A DNA stretch of 5,971 nucleotides from DAOTXL01 sp034435455 (GTDB lineage Bacteria; Chloroflexota; Anaerolineae; JAAYZQ01): NCBI GenBank assembly GCA_034435455.1, contig DAOTXL010000140.1, positions 1-5,971 on the forward strand, written 5' to 3'. The notes under the pieces were generated by a model, which was given only the letters and a program-made list of their open reading frames with translations, was not told the origin of the DNA and made no database searches. Position 1 is the stretch's first letter. Every line of letters starts with the position of its first letter. Below are positions 1 through 5,598 of this stretch, in pieces. The translations under genes were made by a program, and so were the position numbers.

Positions 1-677
1 TCCATGACTTTTGAACGTGCTGATGAGCACTCAGATTTGCACTTGAACAACGAGAAAACAGACCGCCCGCCAACGTCCAGGTGGCACCCTTTGAGGCGAA
101 AATCGGTGGCGTCATTGGGGCGAAAATTGACAAAAACAGCCGGTAGATGCCATAACCACCAGAAAAAGCCCAGGATTACACTCGAATTCAGAGCGTTGAA
201 GCGCGATTGTAAGCGCGGTAACGCGTATCCCCGCCAACCGAACTCTTCCTGGAGAGGCCCGCTGGTGAACAGGATGACAAAAAAGGCAATCAGAGCATAC
301 GGCGGGTTGGAAATGACAGATAAATCCAACGGCCTGACTCCCGCCAATATCGAGGCAAAAATAGATCCGCCAAAGACACCCAACGGAAGAAGCAAGATGG
401 CTAACAGCCAGATTTTCTTGAAGCGAAAGTCAATCCCCCGTTTCAGAAGCCGGAGGGTACCCTTGCCACCATATTGGAGAAAAGTTAGCAAAAAGGCCGA
501 AAACAATGGGCCAAAGGCAGCAGGATTGAGCGGCCCGGTAAGGAGATTGGCCACCCCCGTAGGCAAAGCAACACCATTTGCCATGAGAGCATTGGGTATC
601 CAGAATATCCAGGAAAAAGCGTAGGTAATCGCAAAATACCACCACAAGTATCTGTTGTCATCAATTTGGACTCTCAT
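1..677 (-). CDS. CPBP-family intramembrane metalloprotease, partial and possibly decayed at the C-terminus
   Basis: The reading frame starts at ATG 677-675 and stays open to the left window edge (225 codons). The start has a good ribosome binding site, AAGGAGAG on the minus strand (691-684), 6 nt upstream. The N-terminus is hydrophobic and aromatic (WWYFAITYAFSWIFWIP), followed by further membrane segments around residues 55-68, 90-112 and 125-140. Residues 144-149 read EEFGWR, the EExxxR metal-site motif of the CPBP (CAAX protease/bacteriocin-processing, Abi) family, and WLWHLP places the second-motif His at residue 177. Members are membrane proteases of roughly 220-300 residues that process or degrade peptides; substrates are mostly unknown. 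After HLPAVF the frame turns hydrophilic and Cys/Lys/Ser-rich, where family members have two more membrane helices and a last His/Asn motif. A frameshift or truncation is therefore likely. The gene is divergent from the lacI operon and lower in GC than it. Family call is firm; an intact product is doubtful. Confidence 0.8.
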   Translation of the reverse strand, partial: MRVQIDDNRYLWWYFAITYAFSWIFWIPNALMANGVALPTGVANLLTGPLNPAAFGPLFSAFLLTFLQYGGKGTLRLLKRGIDFRFKKIWLLAILLLPLGVFGGSIFASILAGVRPLDLSVISNPPYALIAFFVILFTSGPLQEEFGWRGYALPRLQSRFNALNSSVILGFFWWLWHLPAVFVNFRPNDATDFRLKGCHLDVGGRSVFSLFKCKSECSSARSKVM

Positions 678-758
678 TACATTCTCTCCTTGTTTAGTTC
701 CGCCCAACGGGTTTCGTTAGCGGCAGGCGGGACCTGGCAGGACAAACTCCAAGCGTAG

Positions 759-787
759 AAAAAAGCCAAAGGGGCCGAGTCCCTTTG
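759..787 (-). terminator. Intrinsic-terminator-like hairpin upstream of the CPBP gene
   Basis: On the minus strand CAAAGGG (787-781) and CCCTTTG (773-767) form a perfect 7-bp stem with a 7-nt loop. Two bases and then six consecutive T (764-759) follow. It lies about 80 bases before the protease start. It could end transcription coming from the transposase remnant, end a short upstream RNA, or act as an attenuator in the protease leader. The sequence cannot tell these apart. Confidence 0.5.
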
Positions 788-805
788 AAAATAACGGTAT
801 CCCCT

Positions 806-826
806 GGGCAGCCGCGAGGGCTGCCC
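806..826 (-). repeat. Perfect 8-bp inverted repeat (stable hairpin) in the protease leader
   Basis: GGGCAGCC (806-813) and GGCTGCCC (819-826) are exact reverse complements around a 5-base loop. On the minus strand the hairpin can be extended by GGTA pairing with TACC and AAAAT pairing with ATTTT through small internal loops, giving a long stem directly before the terminator-like hairpin. No protein-coding signal explains it. Confidence 0.6.
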
Positions 827-957
827 TTACCATTTTCATTCCTCGTGGTGCCCCACCGGGCATGTTGACTCTTTCCAAGACGCTGGTGGGCCGTACCAGG
901 GCTCGCCTGTCATTATGTGAGGACATCTGGCCTTCCCTTGAACACAGAAGACCCAAT

Positions 958-977
958 CGAAACAGTAGCCTGTTTCG
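958..977 (-). repeat. Perfect 8-bp inverted repeat near a predicted transcript start
   Basis: CGAAACAG (958-965) and CTGTTTCG (970-977) are exact reverse complements with a 4-base loop (GCTA on the minus strand). It begins 2-3 bases after the start predicted from the minus-strand promoter at 986-1014, so it would form a 5'-terminal hairpin in that RNA. Confidence 0.5.
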
Positions 978-985
978 CGTGGCAG

Positions 986-1014
986 AGTATACCAAAGGTA
1001 GGACAAAAACGCAA
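986..1014 (-). promoter_or_regulatory. Candidate sigma70 promoter reading toward the CPBP gene
   Basis: On the minus strand TTGCGT (1014-1009) and TATACT (991-986) are separated by exactly 17 bp, and the predicted start is near 980. If used, it gives a leader of about 300 nt before the protease start codon. It lies inside the transposase-remnant reading frame, so it may be a chance or co-opted promoter. Confidence 0.4.
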
Positions 1015-1176
1015 AAGAGAGATTGGGTAGGCCAGGAGCCAGGGGACGGTCAACAACAAACTCAAGAGATACATCCACCCCTGCCGGGAGCGAGGGTCTT
1101 CAATCTGGCGCAACGCATCCAGAACTGTTCCCATGGTCCCACCACCTCTATATCAATGCGCTAAAACTTGCAAGAA

Positions 1177-1195
1177 AATACCCGGCAGGGGTATT
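1177..1195. promoter_or_regulatory. Dyad abutting the -35 box of the lacI promoter
   Basis: AATACCC (1177-1183), a 5-base spacer, then GGGTATT (1189-1195) form a perfect 7-bp inverted repeat that overlaps the first two bases of the -35 box. Its position suits a regulator binding just upstream of RNA polymerase. On the minus strand a T-rich stretch follows it, so it could equally be a weak terminator for leftward transcription. Confidence 0.35.
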
Positions 1196-1222
1196 GACAA
1201 TTCGGAGGGGGTGTGGTATAAT
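1194..1222 (+). promoter_or_regulatory. Consensus sigma70 promoter of the lacI-GH65 operon
   Basis: TTGACA (1194-1199) and TATAAT (1217-1222) are both perfect consensus hexamers with the optimal 17-bp spacer. The transcription start is expected near 1229, inside the first operator. An intrinsically strong promoter under such operators is typical of repressor-controlled sugar operons. The leader to the lacI start would be about 107 nt. Confidence 0.9.
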
Positions 1223-1234
1223 TTAAACGTTTAA
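1223..1234. promoter_or_regulatory. LacI-family operator O1 over the start site
   Basis: TTAAACGTTTAA is a perfect 12-bp palindrome with the central CG dyad typical of LacI/GalR operators. It begins at the last base pairs of the -10 box and covers the predicted start, so a bound repressor would block initiation. The adjacent lacI-type gene is the obvious ligand. Confidence 0.8.
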
Positions 1235-1251
1235 GCCCGCCGGGCCTTTTT
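1235..1251 (+). terminator. Terminator-like hairpin between O1 and O2
   Basis: GCCC (1235-1238) pairs with GGGC (1242-1245) across a 3-base loop, and five T follow (1247-1251). The same T-run can pair differently, as GCCTT (1244-1248) with AAGGC (1253-1257), which would disrupt the first stem. The stem is short, so termination would be partial at most. Confidence 0.3.
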
Positions 1252-1264
1252 AAAGGCACAGGAG

Positions 1265-1276
1265 TGAAACGTTTAA
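1265..1276. promoter_or_regulatory. LacI-family operator O2 in the leader
   Basis: TGAAACGTTTAA shares the AAACGTTTAA core with O1. Its centre is 42 bp downstream of the O1 centre, close to four helical turns, so it lies on the same DNA face. It is part of a 17-bp stretch (1262-1278) repeated exactly at O3. Confidence 0.75.
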
Positions 1277-1293
1277 GCCAGGTGGCTTTTTTT
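1275..1293 (+). terminator. Terminator-like hairpin between O2 and O3
   Basis: AAGCC (1275-1279) pairs with GGCTT (1284-1288) across a 4-base loop, and the run of seven T at 1287-1293 overlaps and follows the stem. It starts within the right half of operator O2. It lies in the lacI leader, so it may lower read-through into the operon or be leftover structure from duplication of the operator unit. Confidence 0.35.
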
Positions 1294-1305
1294 AGGACCG
1301 ATGAG

Positions 1306-1317
1306 TGAAACGTTTAA
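1306..1317. promoter_or_regulatory. LacI-family operator O3 just before the lacI start
   Basis: TGAAACGTTTAA is identical to O2 and centred 41 bp after it, ending 18 bases before the lacI ATG. Both lie within an identical 17-bp repeat (1262-1278 and 1303-1319). Three in-phase sites suggest cooperative binding, or looping of a tetramer, or roadblocking of elongating polymerase. Confidence 0.75.
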
Positions 1318-1335
1318 GCTGGGGGTAAGGAACAG

Positions 1336-2361
1336 ATGCCCACCATCAGAGATGTGGCCCGCGAGGCCGGTGTGTCCATCGCCACCGTGTCCTACGTGCT
1401 CAACAACAGCGGCGTCGTGAGCGAACCGACCCGCCAGCGGGTCCTGCAGGCCGTGGAACGGCTGGGCTACCGCCCCAGTGTGCTCGCCCAGGGCCTGCAG
1501 GCCCGTGAGAGCCGCATGATCGGCTACTCCTGGCAGCCCATGCCCCCCGACCAGTTCAACCCCATCCTGGAAAAGTTCCTCCATGGCATGGCCGAAGCGG
1601 CAGCCCGCCACGGCTACCATGTCCTGGCCTTTCCCTCCACCGAACCGTCAGACGAGATCACGCCCTACTACGAGATGGTCGAGCGGGACCGGGTGGATGG
1701 CTTTGTCCTGTCCAACACCAACCTCGACGATCCGCGCATCCGCTACCTGCTGGAAATCGAGTTTCCCTTTGTCGCCTTTGGCCGCTCTAATCCGGAATGG
1801 GAGTTTGTCTGGGTGGATGTGGATGGCGCGGACGGCGTCGAACAGGCGGTGAACCACCTGCTGGAGCTGGGCCATACCCGCATCGCCTGCCTGGCCTGGC
1901 CGGAAGATTCTCTGACCGGCCAGTACCGCCTGGCCGGCTACCATCGGGCCATGGCCGCCGCCGGCCTGACCGTGCAGCCCGACTGGGTGATCCGCACCGG
2001 GAACTATTACCAGGATGCCTACCAGGCCGTGCAGCCCTGGCTGGCCCAGCCGCCGGAGCAGCGTCCCACGGCCATCGTCGCCCTGGCCGACCTGATGGCG
2101 ATGGGGGTGATGAACGCCGCCGCCGATGCCGGGGTGGCCGTAGGCCGGGACCTGGCCGTGGTCGGCTTTGACGACTCGCCCATTGCCGGCTACCTGCGCC
2201 CGCCCCTGACCAGCCTGCGCCAGCCGCTGGTGGAGATCGGAGAGCGGGTGGTGACCATGTTGCTCGACCTGATCGCCGGTGAGACCCCCTCGCCGGCCCG
2301 GGTGCTGCTCAAACCTCAGCTGATCGTGCGCGATTCGACCGCCCTCAGCCGCCGCAGATGA
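1336..2361 (+). CDS. LacI/GalR-family transcriptional repressor (sugar-responsive)
   Basis: A full-length 341-residue member of the family. Residues 3-24 form the helix-turn-helix (TIRDVAREAGVSIATVSYVLN), residues 29-45 complete the DNA-binding domain, and RPSVLAQGLQ (46-55) is the hinge helix that enters the minor groove. The rest is the periplasmic-binding-protein-like sensor domain. It ends with the family signature VVGFDDSPIAGYLRPPLTSLRQP, in which the GFDD motif lies at 277-280. The ATG follows GGGGGTAAGGA with a short 4-base gap. It is a cytoplasmic repressor released by a sugar or sugar phosphate. Three operator-like palindromes lie between its promoter and its start, so autoregulation is very likely, and the GH65-mutase gene follows after 9 bases in the same operon. 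The inducer cannot be read from sequence; an alpha-glucoside handled by the downstream enzyme is the natural guess. Confidence 0.95.
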   Translation: MPTIRDVAREAGVSIATVSYVLNNSGVVSEPTRQRVLQAVERLGYRPSVLAQGLQARESRMIGYSWQPMPPDQFNPILEKFLHGMAEAAARHGYHVLAFPSTEPSDEITPYYEMVERDRVDGFVLSNTNLDDPRIRYLLEIEFPFVAFGRSNPEWEFVWVDVDGADGVEQAVNHLLELGHTRIACLAWPEDSLTGQYRLAGYHRAMAAAGLTVQPDWVIRTGNYYQDAYQAVQPWLAQPPEQRPTAIVALADLMAMGVMNAAADAGVAVGRDLAVVGFDDSPIAGYLRPPLTSLRQPLVEIGERVVTMLLDLIAGETPSPARVLLKPQLIVRDSTALSRRR

Positions 2362-2370
2362 ACAAGGCAG

Positions 2371-5346
2371 GTGCCTGTGAACCCCGATACCTGGACCGTC
2401 ATCGAACCCGAATTTGACCCGGCTCGCCTCCATCACCGTGAAACGCTCTTTGCCCTGGGCAACGGTTACCTGGGCACCCGCGGCACCTTGGAGGAAGGGT
2501 ATCCGGGGGCCTGGCCGGCGACCCTGGTCCACGGCCTGTACGACGACGTGCCCATTGTCCACACCGAGCTGGCCAATTGCCCCGATTGGACCTCGCTGCT
2601 CCTCTTTGTGGAGGGGGAGCGCTTTCGCCTGGACCGGGGCCAGGTGCTGGCCTACGAGCGGCAGTTGGACCTGCGGCGGGGGGTGCTCAGCCGCCGGGTG
2701 CGCTGGCGCAGCCCGGCGGCCCACACCCTTGACCTCTACTTTGAACGCTTTGCCAGCCTGGCCGACCCCCACCTGATGGCGGTCCGCTGCCATCTGACCC
2801 CCCTCGATTTCGAGGGGTGGGTTGTGGTCCAGGCCGGTTTGAGCGCCTACGCCGATAACCAGGGGGTGCTGCACTGGCATCTGGTGGAGCAGGGCTACGA
2901 TGTCTCGCAAATCTGGCTGCACCTCCGCAGCCGCCATACCGCCCTGGAGCTGGGCATGGCCTCGCGGCTCATGGTGCAAGGTGGGGACCGGACCTACCAT
3001 CGGGCTTTGATGTGTGAGGGCCTGCCGACCCAGACGGTCCAGTGCCAGGCCCGGCCGGGCAAGACGGTCACCATCACCAAACTGGTCAGCCTGTACACCT
3101 CGCGCGATCTGGAGCGGATGCACGCCGAGCGCCAGGCTATCCGCCAGGCGCAGAGGCCACCCCATTCGCGCCCGCCCTACAATCCCTTCTGGGCCCGGCC
3201 GGTGGGCGAGGCGCAGCCCTGTAACGCCGCCGAACTGGCCCGGGCCCGCCTGGCCGACCTGTGGGCGGGTGGACAGGGTTATCAGAGCCTGCTGGCTGCC
3301 CACGAGGCGGCCTGGGCCGATCTATGGCGCGATTGCGATGTGGTCATCGAAGGGGATGCCCAGGCCCAACTGGCCGTCCGTTTCAACCTGTTCCACCTGC
3401 TGGCCGCCGCGCCCCACTACGACGACCAGGTCAGCATCCCGGCCAAGACCCTCTCCGGCTTTGGCTACCGGGGCCACGTCTTTTGGGACACCGATATCTT
3501 TATCGTCCCCTTCCTGACCCATACCCGGCCCCACCTGGCCCGCAATCTGCTCGGCTACCGCTACCACACCCTGCCCGGCGCGCGGCGCAAGGCCCGGGCC
3601 GCCGGGCACGAGGGGGCCATGTTCGCCTGGGAGAGCGCCGCCGATGGCGACGAGGTGACGCCCCGCTGGGTTCCCGGTCCTGACGGCTTTGACCTGGTGC
3701 GCATCTGGTGCGGCGACCTCGAGCTGCACATCAGCGCCGACGTGGCCTATGCCGTCTGGCGCTACTGGCAGGCCAGCGGCGACGATGAATGGATGCAACG
3801 CTACGGGGCCGAGATCGTGCTCGATACGGCCCGCTTCTGGGGCAGCCGCGTCGAGTGGGATGAACGGCGAGGCTGCTACGAAATCCGCGATGTCATCGGC
3901 CCCGATGAGTACCACGAGCATGTGGACAACAACGCCTTTACCAACGAGATGGTGCGCTGGCACCTGGCAACCGCCCTGGAGGTGCTGGCCTGGCTGCGCC
4001 GCACCGCGCCGGAACGCGCCGCCGGGTTGGAGCGCTGCCTGGACCTCTCCGAGGAACGGCTGCGGCGCTGGGCCGACATCGTCGGCTGCCTCTTTGTGCC
4101 CCACGACCCGGAAACGGGCCTGATCGAACAGTTCGAGGGCTTTTTCGACCTGGAGGATGTAGACCTGGCCGCCTATGAGCCGCGCAACCGGCCCATGCAG
4201 GCCATCCTGGGCATCGGACAGACCAACCGGACCCAGGTCCTCAAACAGGCCGATGTGTTGATGCTCCTCTACCTGCTGCGCGAGCGGTACGACCAGGAGG
4301 TGCTGCGGGCCAACTGGGACTATTATGCCCCACGCACCGACCATACCCACGGCTCCTCCCTCGGCCCGGCCATCCACGCCATCCTGGCCTGTGAGCTGGG
4401 CGAGCCGGAGGAGGCTTACGAGCACTTTATGCGCGCTGCCCTGGTGGACCTGGAGGACCTGCGGGGCAACGCCGCCGACGGCATCCACGCCGCTTCGGCC
4501 GGCGGCCTGTGGCAGGCGGTCGTCTTTGGCTTTGGCGGCGTCCGCCTTACCGCCGCCGGCCCTGTCGCCAACCCGCGCCTGCCCGCCCACTGGACCCGCC
4601 TCAAGTTCCGCCTCCAATATCGCGGCCGATGGTACGATTTCGATCTGGAGCAACCGGCGCATTCCGGCCAACAGCTTCCTGATATCCGGGGGGTGATTTT
4701 TGACCTGGATGGCGTCCTGACCGACACCGCCGAATTCCACTATCGGGCCTGGCAGCGGCTGGCCGACGAGGAGGGGTTGCCCTTCGACCGGCAGGCCAAC
4801 GAAGCGCTGCGGGGCATCCCTCGCCGCGAGTCTCTGCTGCGCATTCTGGGCGACCGCCCGGCCACCGAAGAGCAGATCCAGGCGATGATGGACCGCAAAA
4901 ACCGCTACTACCAGGAGTTGATCGAGGGGGTGACGCCGGATAACCTGCTGCCGGGGGCGCTGGCCCTGTTGCAGGAACTGCGGGGGGCAGGCGTCAAGGT
5001 GGCCATCGGCTCGGCCAGCAAGAATGCCAGGGCGGTGATTGGCAGGTTGGGAATTGAGGAGTTGGTGGATGTGGTGGCGGATGGATATAGTGTGGAACGG
5101 CACAAGCCGGCGCCCGACCTGTTTTTGCACGCCGCCGGGCAACTGGGCCTGGCGCCGGCGCAGTGCCTTGTGGTCGAAGATGCCGAATCGGGCATCGAAG
5201 CGGCCCTGGCTGCCGGCATGTGGGCCGTGGGCCTGGGGCCGGAGGAGCGGGTAGGCAAAGCCCATGTCGTGCTCCCCCGTTTGGAAGGGGTGCACTGGGC
5301 CGAGCTACGCGCTTGCCTGGAGGAGGCTATGCGGCATAGCCGATAA
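2371..5346 (+). CDS. Bifunctional GH65 disaccharide phosphorylase / beta-phosphoglucomutase fusion
   Basis: A 991-residue cytoplasmic protein without a signal peptide. Residues about 10-270 are the GH65 N-terminal beta domain (HHRETLFALGNGYLGTRGT). About 330-700 are the (alpha/alpha)6 catalytic domain, with GHVFWDTD (D375), the W420-E421-S422 region, the general acid E513 in VIGPDEYHEH, K625 in LKQAD and phosphate-site S662-S663 in THGSSLGP. A small C-terminal beta domain ends near 757. After a roughly 12-residue linker comes a beta-phosphoglucomutase-type HAD: D778 nucleophile and D780 in DLDGVLTDT, LRGIPRRESL (813-822), S881, K912 and E936-D937. Inferred reaction: alpha-glucoside plus phosphate gives beta-glucose-1-phosphate, then glucose-6-phosphate. 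ELHISADVA (451-459) looks closer to trehalose/kojibiose-type than maltose-type enzymes; specificity is unproven. The start may instead be GTG 2377, for which AAGG sits 9 bases upstream. Such fusions are known. Confidence 0.93.
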   Translation: MPVNPDTWTVIEPEFDPARLHHRETLFALGNGYLGTRGTLEEGYPGAWPATLVHGLYDDVPIVHTELANCPDWTSLLLFVEGERFRLDRGQVLAYERQLDLRRGVLSRRVRWRSPAAHTLDLYFERFASLADPHLMAVRCHLTPLDFEGWVVVQAGLSAYADNQGVLHWHLVEQGYDVSQIWLHLRSRHTALELGMASRLMVQGGDRTYHRALMCEGLPTQTVQCQARPGKTVTITKLVSLYTSRDLERMHAERQAIRQAQRPPHSRPPYNPFWARPVGEAQPCNAAELARARLADLWAGGQGYQSLLAAHEAAWADLWRDCDVVIEGDAQAQLAVRFNLFHLLAAAPHYDDQVSIPAKTLSGFGYRGHVFWDTDIFIVPFLTHTRPHLARNLLGYRYHTLPGARRKARAAGHEGAMFAWESAADGDEVTPRWVPGPDGFDLVRIWCGDLELHISADVAYAVWRYWQASGDDEWMQRYGAEIVLDTARFWGSRVEWDERRGCYEIRDVIGPDEYHEHVDNNAFTNEMVRWHLATALEVLAWLRRTAPERAAGLERCLDLSEERLRRWADIVGCLFVPHDPETGLIEQFEGFFDLEDVDLAAYEPRNRPMQAILGIGQTNRTQVLKQADVLMLLYLLRERYDQEVLRANWDYYAPRTDHTHGSSLGPAIHAILACELGEPEEAYEHFMRAALVDLEDLRGNAADGIHAASAGGLWQAVVFGFGGVRLTAAGPVANPRLPAHWTRLKFRLQYRGRWYDFDLEQPAHSGQQLPDIRGVIFDLDGVLTDTAEFHYRAWQRLADEEGLPFDRQANEALRGIPRRESLLRILGDRPATEEQIQAMMDRKNRYYQELIEGVTPDNLLPGALALLQELRGAGVKVAIGSASKNARAVIGRLGIEELVDVVADGYSVERHKPAPDLFLHAAGQLGLAPAQCLVVEDAESGIEAALAAGMWAVGLGPEERVGKAHVVLPRLEGVHWAELRACLEEAMRHSR

Positions 5347-5396
5347 AAAAAGAAGAGCCGTTTGCCTTACCGGTCCAGGGTCGCGCAAACGGCTCT
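5345..5396 (-). terminator. Strong intrinsic terminator oriented on the minus strand
   Basis: AGAGCCGTTTGC (5354-5365) and GCAAACGGCTCT (5385-5396) are a perfect 12-bp inverted repeat with a 19-base loop. On the minus strand it is followed by TCTTTTTTT (5353-5345). On the plus strand no T-run follows, only CCAGACTCCC, so it is poorly suited to end the lacI-GH65 transcript. In plus-strand RNA the hairpin could instead protect mRNA ends between the enzyme and receptor genes. Confidence 0.7.
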
Positions 5397-5426
5397 CCAG
5401 ACTCCCAGACCGCATCCGCCGGGAGC
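5345..5426 (-). ncRNA. Candidate small RNA of about 80 nt, convergent with the operon
   Basis: A minus-strand promoter (5461-5433) and a minus-strand intrinsic terminator (5396-5345) delimit about 82 bases with no plausible short protein. The predicted RNA has a first hairpin, CTCCC (5425-5421) with GGGAG (5406-5402), followed by the 12-bp terminator stem. Its 3' end reaches the stop codon of the GH65 fusion and could touch that mRNA. I recognise no known RNA family. The call rests only on promoter, structure and terminator geometry. Confidence 0.3.
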
Positions 5427-5432
5427 AGGCCA

Positions 5433-5461
5433 ATTGTATCACACCTGGCCTCGAATGAAAA
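5433..5461 (-). promoter_or_regulatory. Candidate extended -10 promoter on the minus strand
   Basis: On the minus strand TTTTCA (5461-5456, 4 of 6 to TTGACA) is 17 bp from TACAAT (5438-5433), which is preceded by TGA, the TGn extended -10 element. The predicted start is near 5426. It points at the hairpin terminator about 30 bases further on. Confidence 0.45.
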
Positions 5462-5524
5462 GCCCCTCCAGCGGTGCGGATTGGAGTTAACCGGAAGGAG
5501 GTGGATCGTATCGCCAGGAGGAGC

Positions 5525-5538
5525 TATAAAACCGTTTT
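5525..5538 (+). promoter_or_regulatory. Possible -10 box and operator before the solute-binding protein gene
   Basis: TATAAA (5525-5530) could be a -10 box, but the best -35 at 17 bp (TGGATC, 5502-5507) matches only half the consensus. AAAACCGTTTT (5528-5538) overlaps it and is a palindrome around one central base. It resembles the AAACGTTT core of the lacI operators, but with one extra base. Co-regulation with the lacI operon is possible but weakly supported. Confidence 0.25.
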
Positions 5539-5598
5539 CCACTATCGGGCAGATTGCCCAGGCAAACCCATGAAAACCGAGGTCAGGAGGAGAAAAAA

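Larger units (their letters stand above)
913..1134 (-). pseudogene. Remnant resembling the N-terminus of an ISAs1-family transposase
   Basis: The frame begins at ATG 1134-1132 after a GAGGTGG ribosome-binding-site-like stretch and ends after 73 residues. Residues 1-41 start MGTVLDALRQIEDPRSRQGW and continue into a Leu-rich stretch. This matches the general pattern of the ISAs1/H-repeat transposase N-terminal domain, where an IPDPRxxxGxxxxL motif is followed by a hydrophobic helix. From about residue 45 the resemblance is lost, and no DDE catalytic region or further transposase sequence is visible on either strand. A full ISAs1 transposase is about 300-380 residues, so this is at most a truncated, non-functional fragment. 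The family assignment is from memory of the motif and is tentative. I did not find clear terminal inverted repeats. If correct, it marks an old insertion between the protease and the sugar operon. Confidence 0.4.

Noticed and set aside
4..624. 206-codon plus-strand open frame in the left region
   Set aside because: Lys/Arg-rich product without domains; the opposite strand carries the clear CPBP motifs and membrane helices.
958..977. Possible CRISPR repeat (CGAAACAG dyad)
   Set aside because: Only one copy exists in the window and there are no regularly spaced repeats.
717..995. Minus-strand 92-codon frame between the transposase remnant and the protease
   Set aside because: It spans the perfect hairpins and terminator-like stem, has no family resemblance, and is better explained as structured non-coding sequence.
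1648..3303. 551-codon minus-strand open frame antisense to lacI and the GH65 start
   Set aside because: The product is His/Gln/Gly/Pro-rich without recognisable domains and lies fully opposite two clear genes; high GC makes stop-free antisense frames common.
3322..5295. 657-codon minus-strand open frame antisense to the fusion gene
   Set aside because: Low-complexity, no domain signal, no ribosome binding site of note; mirror of strong plus-strand coding.
5345..5396. Reading the 12-bp hairpin as the plus-strand operon terminator
   Set aside because: No T-run follows on the plus strand; the T-run is only on the minus strand.
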